Assembly: GCA_039583875.1 (NCBI GenBank)
Contig: CM077162.1
Location: 112,188,589 to 112,252,588 of the forward strand
Source of the DNA: Platanthera guangdongensis
Lineage: Eukaryota > Streptophyta > Magnoliopsida > Asparagales > Orchidaceae
Direction: 5' to 3'
Length of the DNA stretch: 64,000 bases
Part shown: positions 1-11,744 of the stretch, one piece after another
Layout of the letters: every line of letters starts with the position of its first letter
Numbering within the stretch: position 1 is the stretch's first letter
Made by a program: the position numbers and the translations under genes
The notes under the pieces: generated by a model
What the model was told of the DNA's origin: nothing
The model's input: only the letters and a program-made list of their open reading frames with translations
Databases searched by the model: none

Positions 1-189
1 CTAGGTCCGCGCCAGGAAGAGCAACACCAGCGACGATCGCTGGAGATGAGGAGGTCGACGGAGCGAACACTGCGGCGGAGGAACCCTTCCGTCGGCGGCG
101 GGATTCGGGATCGGCGGAACGAAGAACGGAACTCTTCCGTCAGGTTCGATTTGATCAGAAGATGTCATCCCGAAAAACCCTAAGTGCTC

Positions 190-197
190 TATTTATA
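190..197 (-). promoter_or_regulatory. TATA box in el1 3' LTR
   Basis: On the minus strand this reads TATAAATA, followed about 15 bases later by an AGGGTTTTTCGGG leader. It is a good TATA box but sits in the 3' LTR. The matching position in the 5' LTR (7250-7257) reads TATTAATA, one base changed. Confidence 0.5.
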
Positions 198-244
198 CTC
201 AAAGTATAAAATAAACTTAGGAAAATCGCTATCTGCAGACCACC

Positions 245-600
245 CAGAAATAGGGTTCCAGAATCGGCGAGTATCATTCGGTGAGAATCGGCGACAATCG
301 GCGAGAATCACTCGGGAGGTTCGGCGAGAATCGATCAGCGAGCATCACCATGGATCGACGAGAATCAGAGTACAATACTCGACGATTCTCGCCGATCGTC
401 GAGCCGCACTTGATGATATACGTCGAATCTCGTCGACCGTCGAACCGCGGTCGACGATACTTGTCGAACTCGTCGATCGTCGAGAATCAGCATATTGATT
501 CTCGACGATTCTCGTCGATCGGCGAGAATCAGAGAGACGATTCTCGTCGATCGGCGGGAATCAGAGAGACGATTCTCGACGATAGTTATCGACCCTCGGA
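245..600. repeat. Array of GATTCTCGNCGA palindromic units in el1 LTR
   Basis: About ten copies, on both strands, of words such as GATTCTCGACGA, TCGGCGAGAATC and GATTCTCGCCGATCG. Neighbouring copies pair with each other as inverted repeats. The same word family occurs in el2 and el6 LTRs, which belong to unrelated element families. Confidence 0.85.
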
Positions 601-826
601 CGACAATTCTTACCAGCACTCCAAGGCAACATTTGCCCAACCCGACGATCCTTTAAGGCAACACTTTGCCCACAACCCCATTCAGGTCGGTGATTGGCAA
701 CCTTTACCAACACAGTCAATCATCCAACTTCTCCACATCTCTTATGTGCGACCCTGCAGGCCCATATCACGTTGGCAGTGAGATTACATGTTTGATCACT
801 TCCAGATCACAATGGTAACTCCAACA

Positions 827-840
827 GACTCCCACTTGAT
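827..840 (-). other. Polypurine tract of el1
   Basis: On the minus strand AAGTGGGAGTC directly precedes the 3' LTR start TGTTGG. The position and purine content fit the plus-strand primer of a copia element. Confidence 0.7.
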
Positions 841-1796
841 CTCGAAAGTATCAAAGCAAAAACCTCACAAACAATGAGCGGCATCTAGCAATGCATCATT
901 GCTCCCCAAGAAATAAGAGTTTATAACTCATAAGCCTTTATGACCAATGTATCAGCGTTGTCTTTGTCCCTTTGTCCCTTACATCCGGAAAGAACTAGAG
1001 GCATGGACCGTGTCACCCTCGTAATAGCTCAATCCACGTTTTCTTGATCCAGGACGGACTTCCAGAGAATGCTGAGTCCAATATCAGATATTGACTCAAC
1101 CATGCATGCCCATGCATTTCTCAGTCCAGTTCCATCAAGGGGCCCATGGATGCAACTCCTGTCATACAGAAGGACAAATCTCATATCTGCTCACACACAA
1201 ACACCCAAATGATTCGTAACATGCCCAACAACCACCCTTATCATCAACCTTTCTCAAGGAAGACTTTAGATGGCATCAAAGCATGCTCTTCCTCACTTGA
1301 TGAATGTTGTGACTTCAGGTCAAAGGACCACAACACCATTGTCAATTGAGACCTACTCATGACACGATTGGATGACAATCCACAAGGTAGTCTCAGGTTG
1401 GGTCTGTCCAGTACAACTTGTTCATTAATAAGTACCCACGTGATGACTTGATATCACAATATCATGACCTGTGAGAACCGGTCATCAGTCAACGCACGTG
1501 CTAGTCTTCATGTACCATCATCACCCTTAGCTTCTATGATGATACTCGACCAGGGACCTTTAAGAATGAAGCTTCAAATAAATCATAGGCTCTCACATTC
1601 AAGTCACGTACTTGATGTCCCATGGAAGCGAACATTCTAAGGGTATCTATTATGTTAACATTTAACTATCACATAGAAAAAAATTCATAATAAAAGAACT
1701 TGCCATTAATTGTAAAAGAAAAACTAGGTACAATGTTCATCATATGAACAAATAGCCAACAAAATACAAGATTACATGCAACCCACAAGATTCTCG
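841..1796 (-). other. 3' untranslated region of el1
   Basis: About 950 bases between the polyprotein stop and the purine tract on the element strand. I see no long reading frame with known protein similarity and no internal repeat. It is the non-coding 3' part of el1. Confidence 0.7.
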
Positions 1797-4700
1797 CTAG
1801 AGTTGATCATTTAGGTATCGTATACCCATCGATCTAGTATGACCATCATGCTTTCTCTGCGCGAGAGGCTTTGTCAGCGGATCCGCAATATTTTCCTCAG
1901 TCGGCACTCTGCAAATGTTCACATCTCCTCGTTCGACAATCTCACGAATAAGATGAAACCGCCGAAGTATGTGTTTGGAGCGCTGATGGGATCTAGGTTC
2001 CTTAGATTGTGCAATTGCACCATTGTTATCACAGTAGAGAACTACGGGACCAACAATGCTAGGAACTACATCAAGCTCGCCGATGAATTTCCTAATCCAT
2101 ACAGCCTCCTTCGCCGCATTAGCTGCAGCGATATACTCGGCCTCTGTTGTAGAATCAGCAACTGTCTCTTGCTTGGAACTCTTCCAGCTCACAGCTCCTC
2201 CATTCAGGCAAAACACAAAACTTGACTGAGACTTGAAGTCGTCTCTATCAGTTTGGAAGCTAGCATCCGTGTAACCACTTACAACGAGCTCTTCCTCTCC
2301 ACCATACACCAAGAACACATCCTTAGTTCTTCTCAAGTACTTCAGGACATTCTTGACTGCAATCCAGTGACACTCACCGGGGTCTGACTGATACCTGCTA
2401 GTCATGCACAAAGCAAAGGAGACATCGGGTCGAGTACATAACATCGCGTACATGATTGATCCAATTGCCGAAGCATATGGAATCAACTTCATGCGGTCCT
2501 TATCTTCATAAGACTTTGGACACTGGTCCTTAGAGTGATTCACACCATGAGACATGGGTAAATATCCTTTCTTGGACTCAAGCATGTTGAACCGCTTCAA
2601 CACCTTTTCGATGTACGTACTCTGGGTCAAACCCAGCAACTTCTTCGATCTATCTCTATAGATCTTAATACCGAGTATATAAGTCGCTTCACCCAAATCC
2701 TTCATTGAAAAGCAGTTCCCTAGGTTGTTCTTAACAACTTTCAGGGTAGGAATGTCATTCCCAATCAACAGTATGTCATCTACATACAATATCAGGAAGA
2801 CAACAATGCTCCCACTGATTCGCTTGCAAACACAAGGCTCATCTTCATTCTTGATGAAACCAAACTCTTTGATTTTCTCATCAAAACGAAGATTCCAACT
2901 TCGAGAGGCCTGTTTCAGTCCATAGATAGACCTATTCAGCTTGCATATTTTAGTGGCTTCATCTGGGGATACAAAACCCTCGGGTTGTGTCATGTACACT
3001 TTCTCAAGGAGGTTTCCATTAAGGAAAGCCGTTTTGACATCCATCTGCCAGATCTCTTAGTCATAATACGCAGTAATAGCAAGCAATATCCTTATGAACT
3101 TTACCATGGCAACAGGGGAAAAGGTCTCATCATAGTCAATACCATGAATTTGCTTGAAATCCTTAGCCACCAGTCGCCCTTTGAATGTCTGTACATTTCC
3201 ATCCACGTCGGTCTTCTTCTTGAAGACCCACTTGCACCCTATGGGTCGTACCCCTTCAGGTGGTTCCACCAAGTTCCAAACTTGGTTTGCATACATGGAG
3301 TCCATTTCAGATTTCATAGCCTCAAGCCATTTGTCGGAGTCCGGTCCATTCATAGCCTCTTGGTAGGTTGCTGGTTCATCATCATGATCCATAAGCAACA
3401 CATTACCTATTTGAGACACGAGAAATCCATATCTCTCAGGCTCAAACCTCGGTCTACCAGATCTACGTAGGACTTGTGTTCCCTGAGCAGGTTCTCTAGC
3501 TACAACATCTTGTAGTCCTGTCTCAGAATCCAATTCCGGTTCATTCACTACATGTGGTTCTTGAACTTCTTCAAGCTCTACCTTTTCAGTCTTTCTTGAT
3601 AAGAACTCTTTCTCCAAGAAGACACCAGTCCTTGTGACAAACACTTTGCCCTCAGACGGTAGGTAGAAGTAATACCCTTTTGTTTCCTTAGGATATCCCA
3701 CTAGATAACATTTATCCGATTTGGGTTCCAGCTTGTCAGGCATTTGACGTCTCACGTATGCCTCACAGCCCCAAATTTTAATGAACGACATACTAGGACG
3801 CTTCCCAGTCCATATCTCATATGGTGTCTTCAGAACCGTTTTCGTTGGAGCGCGATTTAATGTCATTGCAGCAGTCTCTAAAGCAAAACCCCAAAAGGAA
3901 ACACGCAAGTCTACATGACTCATCATCGAATGTACCATGTCTAACAGAGTATGATTTCTCCTCTCAGACACACCATTATGTTGTGGTGTTCTAGGTGGAG
4001 TGAGCTGTGACACAATACCACACTCTTTCAGATGATCACGGAACTCATGACTCAGGTATTCGCCACCTCGATCAGATCGGAGTGCTTTAACCCTTTTACC
4101 CAACTGGTTTTCTACTTCATTCTTGAACTCTTTGAACTTTTCAAAGGTCTCGGATTTTCACTTCATAAGATACACATATCCGTATCTACTGAAATCATCA
4201 GTAAATGTAACAAAGTAGAAATACCCACCTCTAGCCATGGAACTCATGGGTCCGCATACATCACTATGTACAACACCCAAGAGATCCTCAGCCCTCTCAG
4301 TATAACCAGTGAAAGGAGCTTTAGTCATCTTGCCTAACAAACAAGATTCGCATCGCTCAAATGATTCATAATCAAATGAGTCCAAAAGTCCATCTATATG
4401 GAGCTTGGATATGCGCTTCTCGTTGATATGGCCCAAACGACAATGCCAGAGAAAAGTAGGGCTCGAGTCATTTGTTCTTAGTCTTTTATTTTTTTCTACA
4501 TTACAGATCAGATGATCCAAGTTCAAAACATAAAGACCATTAAACAATTGGGCTACAACATAACAAACATCATTCTTAAATATAGAACAACAATTGTTCT
4601 TAATTATAGAAGAAAATCCAATCATGTCCAAACATGAAATAGATATAATGTTTCTAGTTATGGACGGAACAAAATAACAATTATCAAGTTCTATTACAAG

Positions 4701-5756
4701 CCCACTGGGCAAAGAAAGACGATAAACTCCTACGGCTACAGCAGCAACTCTTGCTCCATTGCCGACGCGGAGGTCCACCTCCCCTTTACTCAGCAATCTT
4801 CTCCTTCCCAGTTCCTGCACATTTGTACAAATGTGAGAACCACATCCAGTATCCAATACCCAAGATGAAGGAGCAGAAAGGTTTATCTCTATAACGTAGA
4901 CATTAGAAGCGGAAGTCATACCTCCCTTCAATTTCTGCAGACCTTCAATGTACGAAGGACAGTTCCTCCTCCAATGACCAGCCTTGCCACAGTGGTGGCA
5001 TTTCCCTTCCTTCACCGTGCTTTTCTTTTTCATCAGTGCAGAAGACTTGGGCTCAAGATATGACTTAGGTCCCACCTTTGCCTTCTTAGAGCCCTTGGCC
5101 TTGCCCTTGCCCTTATGCACCATCAGTATGGGGCTGGCAGGCTTGGCCTTCTTCATATTGATTTCGGCAGTTCTCAATATGCCTAGGAGTTCGGGCAGTG
5201 TCTTGTCTATCTCATTCATGTTGTAGTTCAAGACGAACTGCTCATAACTGTCCGGCAACGATTGCAGGATCAGATCTGTGGCAAACTCTTGACCAAGAGG
5301 AAAACCCAGCCTTTCAAGGTTCTCTATATACCCAATCATCTTGAGTACGTGAGTCCCTACTGAGTCTCGAACTCCCATCTTGCACTGAAACAACGCTTTT
5401 GTGATGTCGAACATCTCTTGACGAGCCTGCCCTTGAAACATTTTCTTGAGATGCTCGTCAATCTCCTTGCACCCCATGTTCTCATGTTGCTTCTGAAGCT
5501 CAGAGTTCATAGTGGCAAGCATAAGGCATTCGACATCTAAAGCATCGTCAGTATACTTCTTATAAGTATCCTTCTCAGCACGGGAAGAGTTCCCGGTCGA
5601 CACCTCGGGGGCTTCTTCTTCCAAGACATAGAGCTTTCGCTCATGCCTGAGAATAATTCTCAGATTCCTATACCAGTCCATGTAATTTGTCCCACTGAGC
5701 TTATCCTTCTCAAGGATGGCCCTCAGAGACAAAGTGGAGTGTGAAACACTTGCCAT
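1797..5756 (-). pseudogene. el1 gag-pol polyprotein (two premature stops)
   Basis: A single frame of 1320 codons on the minus strand starting at ATG 5756. It is interrupted by TGA at 4158-4160 (after the RYGYVYLMK stretch of the integrase core) and by TAA at 3057-3059 (just before the IWQMDVKTAFLNG stretch of RT). There is no frame change, so both are simple nonsense mutations. Visible domains in order: gag; zinc knuckle CHHCGKAGHWRRNC; protease motif VLDTGCGSH; integrase zinc finger and core with SDRGGEY and TPQHNGVSERRN; RT with YVDDILL; RNase H with STTEAEYIAAA and the tail IADPLTKPL. It encodes the proteins that would copy and integrate the element. As it stands it cannot make full-length polyprotein without readthrough. 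Confidence 0.93.
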
Positions 5757-6722
5757 GGAATTCTACAAGAATTTATGCAGAATAAAATCAGTACCAAAAT
5801 TTCAAATACAATTTATTTTAATTTGGACTTCAATTAAAACACTCCCACTATTTTATTCGAAATGATAGCCCTCACTAAAAATTCGGAGAGTTCATGCGAG
5901 CTACTCTCTTAGTGGACAAGATCTGTATTTCACCAACACTATGAGTCCGCTTTGGCGTTCCTCTCATGATGCGGTTATTTAGGTAGGCAACGCTTGCCAA
6001 TTGCATCCTCATGCAATTCTTGTATGGTTGGTGAATAACTCCTTATTCGCATCCATCATATGGTGCATGCCAACCCTATGCCTCTAGGCACTCAACCTTT
6101 GAGGTCACCTAGTTAAGCTGGACCCGATGTCGACAGTGGGATATCACAATTATCCGCTCGCACCCTTACCAAGATAGATTAATGCACCTTGCTTTGGCAA
6201 GCCCACACTTCATCGATCGAGGTAGGAAGAGTGTCATCCATCGGAAGGCATCCGAACACTTAATATTAGATGAAGGGATTTTGATTATAGGTTAACAATT
6301 AACCATGATCAACATTTGATCAATGTGCACATCCAAAGAAAAACAAAATCTTCTACAACCACATGCATCCCTTATGTGCACATCCTGACACCATCAACAT
6401 TTGATAGAAGGAAGGGCTAAATCTGAACATCCGGAAACTTCCAAATCCTCAGATTTACATGCATTGGACAAAGGCAAAGACAACTCAACTTAAAGCAGTA
6501 GACAAGCTCATCTCTCTATGTTGGATTCAAAATCCAAAACATACTCGAGGGATGGTTACTGCTAAGGAGACAACAATTTCTAACACTTAGAAATTACCAC
6601 GAAATTCCAGATGTTCTTGGCGGGGAACCAAGACTAAATCTAGACATTTAGAACACTTCTAAATCCCTAGGTTTACAAGCACTGGAATAACAAAACTTCC
6701 AAAACAACAATCATGGCCGAAA
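5757..6722 (-). other. 5' leader of el1
   Basis: Untranslated stretch of about 970 bases between the primer site and the gag ATG on the minus strand. I see no convincing reading frame or repeat. It presumably carries packaging signals, but none is recognisable. Confidence 0.7.
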
Positions 6723-6738
6723 CCTCGCTCTGATACCA
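6723..6738 (-). other. Primer binding site of el1 (initiator Met tRNA type)
   Basis: Minus-strand sequence TGGTATCAGAGCGAGG starts two bases inside the 5' LTR end. TGGTATCAGAGC is the usual plant complement of the initiator methionine tRNA 3' end. Confidence 0.9.
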
Positions 6739-6739
6739 C

Positions 6740-7886
6740 TGTTGGGTTTCTCTATGAGGATGGCACAACGCTTGTGCATGCAACGGAAATAAAAACATCA
6801 AGAAAACCCAAAAGAAATGGGATCGGGCCATAATAGTTGAATCAAGAAGTAAACGCACAACTAGGCAAAAATTACCTCGGTGGCGTTGAGTCACAACTCA
6901 ACGGAGATGCTCAAAACTTTGTATTCCTGCTAGTGGCGAGTTCTACGTGGAATAATATCCACGTCTCTGCAGAAATCCACACGAGCGGGAGAACGCCGAG
7001 CTTTCCGTCGCACGGAAGGTCGGGAAGAACGATGACCGCACCTTGCTGTTCCACGGACTGCTAGGTCCGCGCCAGGAAGAGCAACACCAGCGACGATCGC
7101 CGGAGATGAGGAGGTCGACGGAGCGAACACGACGGCGGCGGAACCCTTCCGTCGGCGGCGGGATTCGGGATCGGCGGAATGAAGAACGGAACTCTTCCGT
7201 CGGGTTCGATTTGATCAGAAGATGTCATCCCGAAAAACCCTAAGTGTTCTATTAATACTCAAAGTATAAAATAAACTTAGGAAAATCGCTATCCGCAGAC
7301 CACCCAGAAATAGGGTTCCAGAATCGGCGAGTATCATTCGGTGAGAATCGGCGACAATCGGCGAGAATCACTCGGGAGGTTCGGCGAGAATCGATCAGCG
7401 AGCATCACCATGGATCAGCGAGAATCAGAGTACAATACTCGACGATTCTCGCCGATCGTCGAGCCGCACTTGATGATATACGTCGAATCTCGTCGACCGT
7501 CGAACCGCGGTCGACGATACTTGTCGAACTTGTCGATCGTCGAGAATCATCATATTGATTCTCGACGATTCTCGTCGATCGGCGAGAATCAGAGAGACGA
7601 TTCTCGTCGATCGGCGGGAATCAGAGAGACGATTCTCGACGATAGTTATCGACCCTCGGACGACAATTCTTACCAGCCCTCCAAGGCAGCATTTGCCCAA
7701 CCCGACGAACCTTTAAGGCAACACTTTGCCCACAACCCCATTCAGGTCGGTGATTGGCAACCTTTACCAACACAGTCAATCATCCAACTTCTCCACATCT
7801 CTTATGTGCGACCCTGCAGGCCCATATCGCGTTGGCAGTGAGATTACATGTTTGATCACTTCCAGATCACAATGGTAACTCCAACA
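6740..7886 (-). repeat. 5' LTR of el1, 1147 bp
   Basis: Starts TGTTGG on the minus strand (plus end CCAACA at 7886) and ends CCCAACA (plus start TGTTGGG at 6740). It carries the promoter of the element. The TATA position at 7250-7257 reads TATTAATA instead of the TATAAATA seen in the other LTR. The palindromic GATTCTCG array is at about 7305-7660. Confidence 0.95.
7305..7660. repeat. Array of GATTCTCGNCGA palindromic units, 5' LTR copy
   Basis: Same array as in the left LTR, with a few substitutions such as an inverted GA/AG pair near 7417. It lies upstream of the TATA position in the sense of transcription. Confidence 0.85.
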
Positions 7887-8915
7887 TTCCGTACTCCATT
7901 TCTGGATCTATATGCCAAATGATTGGGGATTCCATGAACAACCCAAAGGACACCCATAATTAGCCACCCTCTGGTGGGGGAATCATATGCATATGCCAGA
8001 AAGGAAGCCTTTACATGGCTAGGAAGAAAAGTCATTACCCTTGAAGAACGATTCGGCGCCATGAGCTCCTAGCTGGCTGGAAAGAAGCACAATGGCTTTT
8101 CCTCCACAACGCTGGCCTCGGATCTCTTGTCGGAACTTCGCAGCACCACCGGTGGCCAGCTCTCCTTCCTCCTCCTCCTTCTTCCTCTCTCTCTCTAGGT
8201 GTATGGAAAGAGAATGGAAATTATCAAATGAGTTGTTCCAACTCATTTTCCGGCCTTAAGGACACAGGGAGGAAGCTCAGCCATTGGATCCGAGCTGAAG
8301 GAATGGATGGCCTCGACTTTGCCACAAAATCTCATTTTTTTCCTGACACGGCCTGTGACACGCCTGTGTCGCAGGCCGTGTACCCTAAGCGGTGCTTAAC
8401 CTACATATCCAGACCAGTACACGCCCATATGACACGCCTGTGTCATGGGTCGTGTCACCTGACACGCCTTCAGATACGCCCGTGTCTGTGGTCGTTTACA
8501 TCTGGCTGCACAAAATCATCTTCAACCCGAGCGGGACACGGATAGTGACACGCCCGTGTCACAAGCTATGTACCCCATGACACACTCGTGTCATGCCCAT
8601 GTTCACCCGGCCTCAATGCCTTGGGCACATCCAGAAAAGGACACGGCATGTGACACGCCTGTGTCACAGGCCGTGTGCCCATACACGGCACTAGACACGC
8701 CCCGGCTCAACTTCGTCGAGCTGAGTTTGTCGACCCGCAGAGGACACAGCCTTTGACATCCCGTGTCAGAGGGCGTGTTCCCTCAATTTTTTTCGAATGA
8801 ATTTTCATCGAACACTTGGCGAATGCTCACCCGAGCAGGACACGCCTTGGGACACGCCCGTGTCCCAGGCCGTGTCACCCAAACTTTTCCCAACTCTGGA
8901 ATTTGGGGTGTTACA
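7887..8915 (+). repeat. Right part of a family A LTR, interrupted by el1
   Basis: Aligns with the right half of the solo LTR at about 11308-12350. Shared stretches include the CCGTACTCCAT start, a region around ATTACCCTTGAAGA and GGTGCCATGA, the palindrome array, and the end GGGGTGTTACA. The missing left half should lie left of the window, on the other side of el1. The two family A copies differ a lot, so this copy is old. Confidence 0.8.
8341..8880. repeat. Array of GACACGCCCGTGTC palindromes (family A LTR fragment)
   Basis: Repeated units of the form CCTGTGACACGCC, CGTGTCACAGGC and CCGTGTC, about 8 copies with decay. The core GACACGCCYGTGTC is an inverted repeat around a CGCC/CCTG centre. 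The array is shared with the solo LTR at 11745-12300. Confidence 0.8.
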
Positions 8916-9470
8916 GTTCGTGTCAGTTTGTTGACGCCCACAAGATTGTTGATTTTGGATGCTTGCTAGCTGCTTATTTTTCTTTCTGTGTATTTGGATT
9001 ACTTGCTCTCTGTGATGTTTTATTCTAGGATTGCATGGTATGTATTTTCAAGTATAGAAAATTACTATTATAATCTTATGCATTGCACGTTTTAAAATAT
9101 TAAATCACTACATTTAACGACCATAAAAAGGCTACTCTATTTATATTATAAATCTAGAACTTGCATAGCATGAGTTGTCCTCTAGGGACCTTTAAACTTA
9201 TGTAGGATATCTAACCTTGTAGAAGAAGTATTTTCTGCAGCATTTAACTTTTTTTGTGGACTAGATGAGTCACTAAGCCGAGGGATATGGCTAACTACTT
9301 CACATAAACTTATTTTGCCTCTAAATAACCTAAAGTTCTTTCTTCATGGTCAAGTGGGGGGTATGCTTGAGCGTCCGTTGTTATCCCCTGCTGACGTAGC
9401 ATCATTACGTGAATTTTTTTCAATTATTCTGATATTTCCTTAATGGTAGTGAAAAATGCGGGTTGTGATA
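8916..9470 (+). repeat. Tekay-like LTR fragment (3' end)
   Basis: Aligns with the 3' end of the el4 LTR (45389-45935). Shared words include GTGTCAGTTTGTTGACGCCC, TTGCTAGCTGCT, GCCGAGGGATATGGC and the end TGCGGGTTGTGATA (TGTCACA in el4). No primer site follows, so it is a solo or broken LTR. A family A LTR ends exactly at its left edge (8915), which marks an insertion junction. Confidence 0.75.
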
Positions 9471-9917
9471 GTCATTCTCTCTTAGGTAGGATCCTTTGTT
9501 GATCTGAGGTAGGGATGTCCTCCTAGCCTGAATTATAGGGCCTCTGGCCTGAGGTAGGTGATCGGTTGATCACTGAGTTCTAGGGCTAAGTGCCTGAGTT
9601 GAAAGTCTAGGAGGAGACTGAGAGATCCTGAGGGATCTTAGGATTAAGCTCATTGATCTGAGTTTTGGAGAAGTGTCTTGTCTAACTAGAATTTTGAAAG
9701 GTGGGAGGAGAGTGGACATACCCATAATCGTGGGAACCACTATATATTCTGTGTGCTTTTTGTTGTGTTATTTATTTATTGCATGGTTCTTGATAGCAAA
9801 TAACTACTAAAACACTAAGCACTTAAAGAAGAAAATAAAATAAAGTCATAAGAGACTTAAAAACATATTGACCCTCCCCCTCTGGGTTGCAACCTACATT
9901 TAAAACAAAGACTTTCA
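9471..9917 (+). repeat. Sirevirus LTR fragment (3' end)
   Basis: Resembles the second half of the el3 LTR (26640-27169). It has serial CTGAGGTAG/CTGAGTTGTAGG phrases, then GTGGACATACCCATAATCG, GGAACCACTATA, and a TGTGTGCTTTTTGTTGTG run. It ends near ACTTTCA. No primer site or coding region follows. Confidence 0.65.
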
Positions 9918-10108
9918 GATGGTTTGCAAGACATCCTGCCGGAAGTCCTCTAGCATCCCCAATGTGACTCCACTCGTCGAGGGTGGAGAACCTCCCGAGC
10001 CAGCTCCCTTGTCCTCAATTCTGGCCATAAAGCTTAGTCCGAGATTTTCATGTGTCTGCTACGGTCCAAGCTCACCGTACCAAAAATGTTGGATCCAAAA
10101 ATTGGTCC
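9918..10108. other. Unassigned single-copy-looking DNA
   Basis: About 190 bases into which the solo LTR inserted. They continue at 12356-12384 after it. An open frame runs through from 9919, but it resembles nothing I recognise and is ended by the inserted LTR, so I do not call a gene. Confidence 0.4.
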
Positions 10109-10113
10109 CAACG
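10109..10113. repeat. Target site duplication CAACG, left copy
   Basis: CAACG directly precedes the solo LTR and recurs at 12351-12355 directly after it. A 5-bp duplication is usual for LTR element integration. Confidence 0.9.
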
Positions 10114-10879
10114 TGTAACGCCCCCACCTGTCACATGACATATAACGGTGGGTACGGCCGGGGCCCCACGTCATATATCACAGACAAGCGAAGGAATCAC
10201 GTGTGGAAATCAAAATCTATGCGTATCCTTAACTCATCTATTCTAGCGCAGCATATTTTATGTTAGCATGAACTCAAACCAGAATGTCCACCAATATATA
10301 AAGAACACATTTATATATATACCAACACCAGGAATGTATACAACCCACACACCCTAGCCTTATGGCCTTACAAGTTCCTCTTTTACACAACAATCAGTTC
10401 GTACATCGGCATGCAGGCCGGCAACACATGAAATCCAAACACAACTCTTCGCATGGCCTTCAAGGGCCAACAACAGCAATCTAGCCATTCCACTTATTCA
10501 TTTCAAGTCGCGGCACCTGCAATGAGACATCCACCAAAAAGCGGCAAAACAAAGTAACGGTCAGCATTTGGCTGACCCATTATAACGACCCTACCCCCTA
10601 CCCGGGGTAGTGGTTCCTTCCCTGTATACAGTGCTCAGCAAGTATCATCAAACAGCATATATATATCATTTGCTTTATCCCGCTAGCAAACACATGACAT
10701 CACAAACGCTGGAATCCACCAGACGTTCCGTGCACTCAGGGCACCTTCTTGGCGTACCGGAATCCACCAGTCATACACCGCCGATCCGAGGTTTTAACTT
10801 GATGGTTGACCGGCCCTAGTCCACCAATCTCGCAAGCTGGCGACATCCCGCCCAAACCACTCAGAGGTACAACCTCACA

Positions 10880-11130
10880 GCATCCAACCAGATTAGGTCA
10901 ACCCACAACATGTGGTGTAGCACGCCGGGTTTATCCAAGCTCCCCAGGCAATGTCTACCCATCGACCCCCCTCCTAATCCGATCGACCCACACTATATGG
11001 TGCAACAAGCCGGGTTTAACTCGGCTCCCCAAGCATTGCCACCAATCGATCCCTACCTAACTAGATCAACCCACCCTAGTGGTGTAACAGGCCGGGTTTA
11101 TCTCGAGCTCACCAGGCGTGCTACCAATTG
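10880..11130 (+). repeat. Degenerate tandem units with GCCGGGTTTA in the solo LTR
   Basis: Three to four diverged copies, spaced about 80 bases, of a unit containing a GATYRACCCAC word, then TGGTGYAACAVGCCGGGTTTA-like text, then GCTCCCCAGGC. It looks like an old tandem duplication inside the LTR. Confidence 0.6.
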
Positions 11131-11744
11131 ATCATATCATAGCCAAGAGATTTGCCAAAGCCTCCTCACATTCAGCATCACATCCATACATCATCACAAG
11201 AGAAAACCATTTGCATCTCATCAAATCCACGGAGTCTTCTCCGGTTTACCCATGAATATCACCAATCCAGACTACCGGTCCAGATAGGCTTCACACAGCA
11301 TGCCTATGCCGTACTCCATAATTCCGGCTCTAGATGCAGACTCAATAAAGGAATCACTTCCGCAAATCCACCTCTTGGTGGAGGATTCCAAGCACATGCA
11401 TAAAGGAAGGACTTCGATGTCCAAGAAGGAGATCGTTACCCTTGAAGACCGCTTCGGTGCCATGAAGTAGCCGGATGGAAATCACCGCCTCGGCTCTGCC
11501 TTCACGAATCCGCTCTCGGATCTTCGCTCCGCACTCCGCAGCTACTACAGCAGCTGGTAGACTCCTCCCTTCCCTCTTGCCATAGCCTTTTCTTCCTCCC
11601 TTTCTTGGATAAAAAGAAGAAGAAGAAGATGAAAAGATGGGTTTTATCCTCTTTTCCTCGGCCTTCAACACACCTGGACAGAGCCCAGCCATTGGATCCA
11701 GGAAGAGGGAAACAAACGGCTCAGATTTGGCCAGAAAAGCTTGA

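Larger units (their letters stand above)
1..826 (-). repeat. 3' LTR of el1 (partial)
   Basis: Matches 7061-7886 base for base, offset 7060, with about 17 mismatches and no gaps. It ends on the plus strand in CCAACA, the inverse of the TGTTGG start. A purine-rich tract follows at 827 on the minus-strand sense. Its first about 320 bases lie left of the window. Confidence 0.95.
1..7886 (-). mobile_element. Ty1/copia LTR retrotransposon el1 (left LTR cut by window edge)
   Basis: A copia element read on the minus strand, with direct LTRs at 1-826 (partial) and 6740-7886. The primer site, one long polyprotein frame and a purine tract lie between them in the order expected for minus orientation. 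The domain order is gag, protease, integrase, reverse transcriptase, RNase H, which defines Ty1/copia. Over the 826 shared bases I counted about 17 substitutions and no gaps between the LTRs, roughly 2% divergence, so the insertion is fairly young. It lies inside an LTR of another family whose remainder starts at 7887. The target duplication cannot be checked because the left end is outside the window. The lineage within copia was not fixed. Confidence 0.95.

Noticed and set aside
1146..1349. 67-codon plus frame in the el1 3' region
   Set aside because: Short, antisense to the element, no recognised motif, and no conserved partner.
9919..10266. 115-codon plus frame at the solo LTR junction
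   Set aside because: It runs across the left border of the inserted LTR, so half of it is LTR sequence. No similarity recognised.
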